NCBI GenBank assembly: GCA_022353185.1
Contig: JAKRWB010000605.1
Span: 1-6,679 of the forward strand
Origin: ANME-2 cluster archaeon
GTDB lineage: Archaea > Halobacteriota > Methanosarcinia > Methanosarcinales > Methanocomedenaceae
DNA length: 6,679 nucleotides
Direction: 5' to 3'
In this document: piece by piece, positions 6,147 through 6,679 of the stretch
Numbering within the stretch: the stretch's first letter is position 1
How the letters are laid out: the number at the start of each line of letters is the position of its first letter
The notes under the pieces: model-generated
Told to the model about the DNA's origin: nothing
Databases searched by the model: none
What the model saw: only the letters and a program-made list of their open reading frames with translations
Translations under genes and position numbers: made by a program

Positions 6147-6186
6147 ATAAGGATTTCTGAAATGACACTTTTTTGGCAATATTAGA

Positions 6187-6261
6187 TTATGTGTTTTCTG
6201 CCTTGAAAACCAAGGTCTTACCATCGATATTTTCGATCTGTTTATCATTCAGCCATTCACT
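6187..6261 (-). pseudogene. Degenerate coding fragment, unidentified
   Basis: On the minus strand 24 codons read as a protein-like C-terminus containing EWLNDKQIENIDGKTLVF, ending at the TAA at 6187-6189. An in-frame TGA (6262-6264) precedes them, and upstream of that the frame reads LLLTDDI without a start codon. An alternative ATG start in another frame (MTYEV) would need a frameshift. The amino-acid composition looks coding, but I do not recognise the family. It is likely the remains of a broken gene. Confidence 0.35.
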
Positions 6262-6267
6262 TCATAT

Positions 6268-6492
6268 GTCATCGGTTAAGAGTAATATTGTAATGGAACA
6301 CGGATTGCACGGATGACACGGATGCGCACGGATAAAATATAAATCCGTGAAAATCCGTCAAATCCGTGTCATCCGTGTTCGATTTAAATTAAATTGGAGA
6401 ATCATATGAAATTATTGGTCTAGTGGATACCCCACTATTGGTCTTTTGGAAAATAATATATACCGACTCTGTCAAACTCCTTAACCGATGAC
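6268..6492. repeat. Interval bracketed by imperfect inverted repeat
   Basis: GTCATCGGTTAAG (6268-6280) is exactly inverted as CTTAACCGATGAC (6480-6492). Allowing one inserted C, the match extends inward by AGT/ACT. Allowing a 3-nt gap, it extends outward through ATG and TGAAT. The repeats bracket the CACGGAT element and stop where ATPase similarity begins. No clear target-site duplication is seen. It could be a small non-autonomous element or a rearrangement scar. Confidence 0.45.
6296..6380. repeat. Inverted CACGGAT-heptamer repeat element
   Basis: Two 38-nt arms (6296-6333 and 6343-6380) are inverted around a 9-nt AT-only loop and match at 30 of 38 positions. Each arm begins GAA and contains four copies of CACGGAT; one right-arm copy is GACGGAT. 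Spacers are 2, 2 and 3 nt long in both arms. Left spacers are TG, GA and GCG; right spacers, read on the same strand, are GA, TT and TTT. Seven of eight mismatches therefore lie in the spacers, while their lengths are kept. The element lies in gene debris next to a truncated ATPase gene. Confidence 0.88.
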
Positions 6493-6679
6493 CAATGTGA
6501 ATATTTCAATCTGGTGGTGTACAGGGACGTTGTTGAGCGATATAAAATTAAAAACACACAGTTGATAAAATGGCTTGTAAAATCACTGACAGTTTCATAC
6601 TCTAAAGAATTCAGCGTGCATAAGCACTATCTAACCCTGAAATCAAAGGGAATCAAGGTAAGTAAAAATACTCTTTACT
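6457..6679 (+). pseudogene. 5'-truncated DUF4143-type ATPase fragment
   Basis: The frame is open from 6457 to the window edge. From about 6499 it reads as the middle of an AAA_14/DUF4143-type ATPase: LVVYRDVVERYKIKN, then a helix-rich stretch and YLTLKSKGIKVSKNTLY, a winged-helix-like block typical of these proteins. The N-terminal P-loop domain (GxxxxGKT/S) that should lie about 180-200 residues earlier is absent. Upstream in the same frame are a TAA (6454) and a TAG (6421), then an ATG at 6406 with GGAGA before it. The gene has therefore lost its 5' part, and the break falls at the right-hand inverted repeat (6480-6492). The family is abundant in archaea; its members are ATPases of poorly known function, some linked to toxin-antitoxin or defence loci. 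The 3' end is outside the window. Confidence 0.65.

Larger units (their letters stand above)
5895..6295. other. Gene-poor debris region
   Basis: About 400 bp have no intact gene on either strand. It contains an AATGAT-rich AT tract (5890-5935), a hairpin (6033-6062), TATA-like boxes with a Shine-Dalgarno leading only to a 7-codon frame (6089-6185), and a short degenerate coding fragment on the minus strand (6187-6261). The mix of leftovers points to repeated insertion and decay. Confidence 0.5.

Noticed and set aside
6421..6437. Short palindrome TAGTGG...CCACTA with nearby ATTGGTC copies.
   Set aside because: Only six base pairs, with no promoter or gene context; consistent with chance.
6406..6679. 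Read-through gene from the ATG at 6406, with TAG at 6421 as pyrrolysine.
   Set aside because: A TAA at 6454 also blocks the frame, and the residues before 6490 do not resemble the ATPase N-terminus.

Overview
The window looks like a piece of an archaeal chromosome, most likely from a methanogenic or methane-oxidising member of the Methanosarcinales. This is inferred from a DUF2111 protein (a family I know only from methanogen-type archaea), a DNA polymerase IV ending in an archaeal-style PCNA-binding peptide, TATA-like promoters, and Shine-Dalgarno sites matching the archaeal anti-SD. No rRNA, tRNA or CRISPR array is visible, so the lineage cannot be fixed more closely.

Layout, left to right. 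Bases 1-102 are the tail of a protein that looks like a DNA methyltransferase. A gene-poor stretch follows, holding an inverted-repeat element built from CGCAAAG heptamers (176-248). Next is a two-gene toxin-antitoxin-like module: a ribbon-helix-helix protein (384-587) and a PIN-domain nuclease (577-1098) that overlaps it by 11 nt. After about 320 bp of noncoding DNA comes DUF2111 (1420-1755), with a dyad and a TATA-like box in front. It runs convergently, with an 8-nt gap, into a large UPF0182 membrane protein on the minus strand (1764-4520). An 85-bp divergent intergenic region separates UPF0182 from DNA polymerase IV (4606-5673). Convergent to the polymerase gene is a very small zinc-ribbon gene on the minus strand (5711-5851), with a good TATA box.

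The last 800 bp are gene debris: a possible insertion-sequence tail with a hairpin, a promoter plus perfect Shine-Dalgarno leading to only a 7-codon frame, a short degenerate coding fragment on the minus strand, a second inverted-repeat element built from CACGGAT heptamers (6296-6380), and the 5'-truncated middle of a DUF4143-type ATPase that runs off the edge. An imperfect inverted repeat (cores 6268-6280 and 6480-6492) brackets the second element and ends where the ATPase similarity begins.

The most interesting signal is the pair of heptamer elements. Their sequences are unrelated but their architecture is the same: three or four copies of a 7-bp word separated by 2-3 bp spacers, repeated in inverted orientation around a short loop. 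In both, differences between the arms fall mostly in the spacers while spacer lengths are identical. That pattern suggests a protein or copying process that reads the heptamers, not simple conservation of a hairpin.
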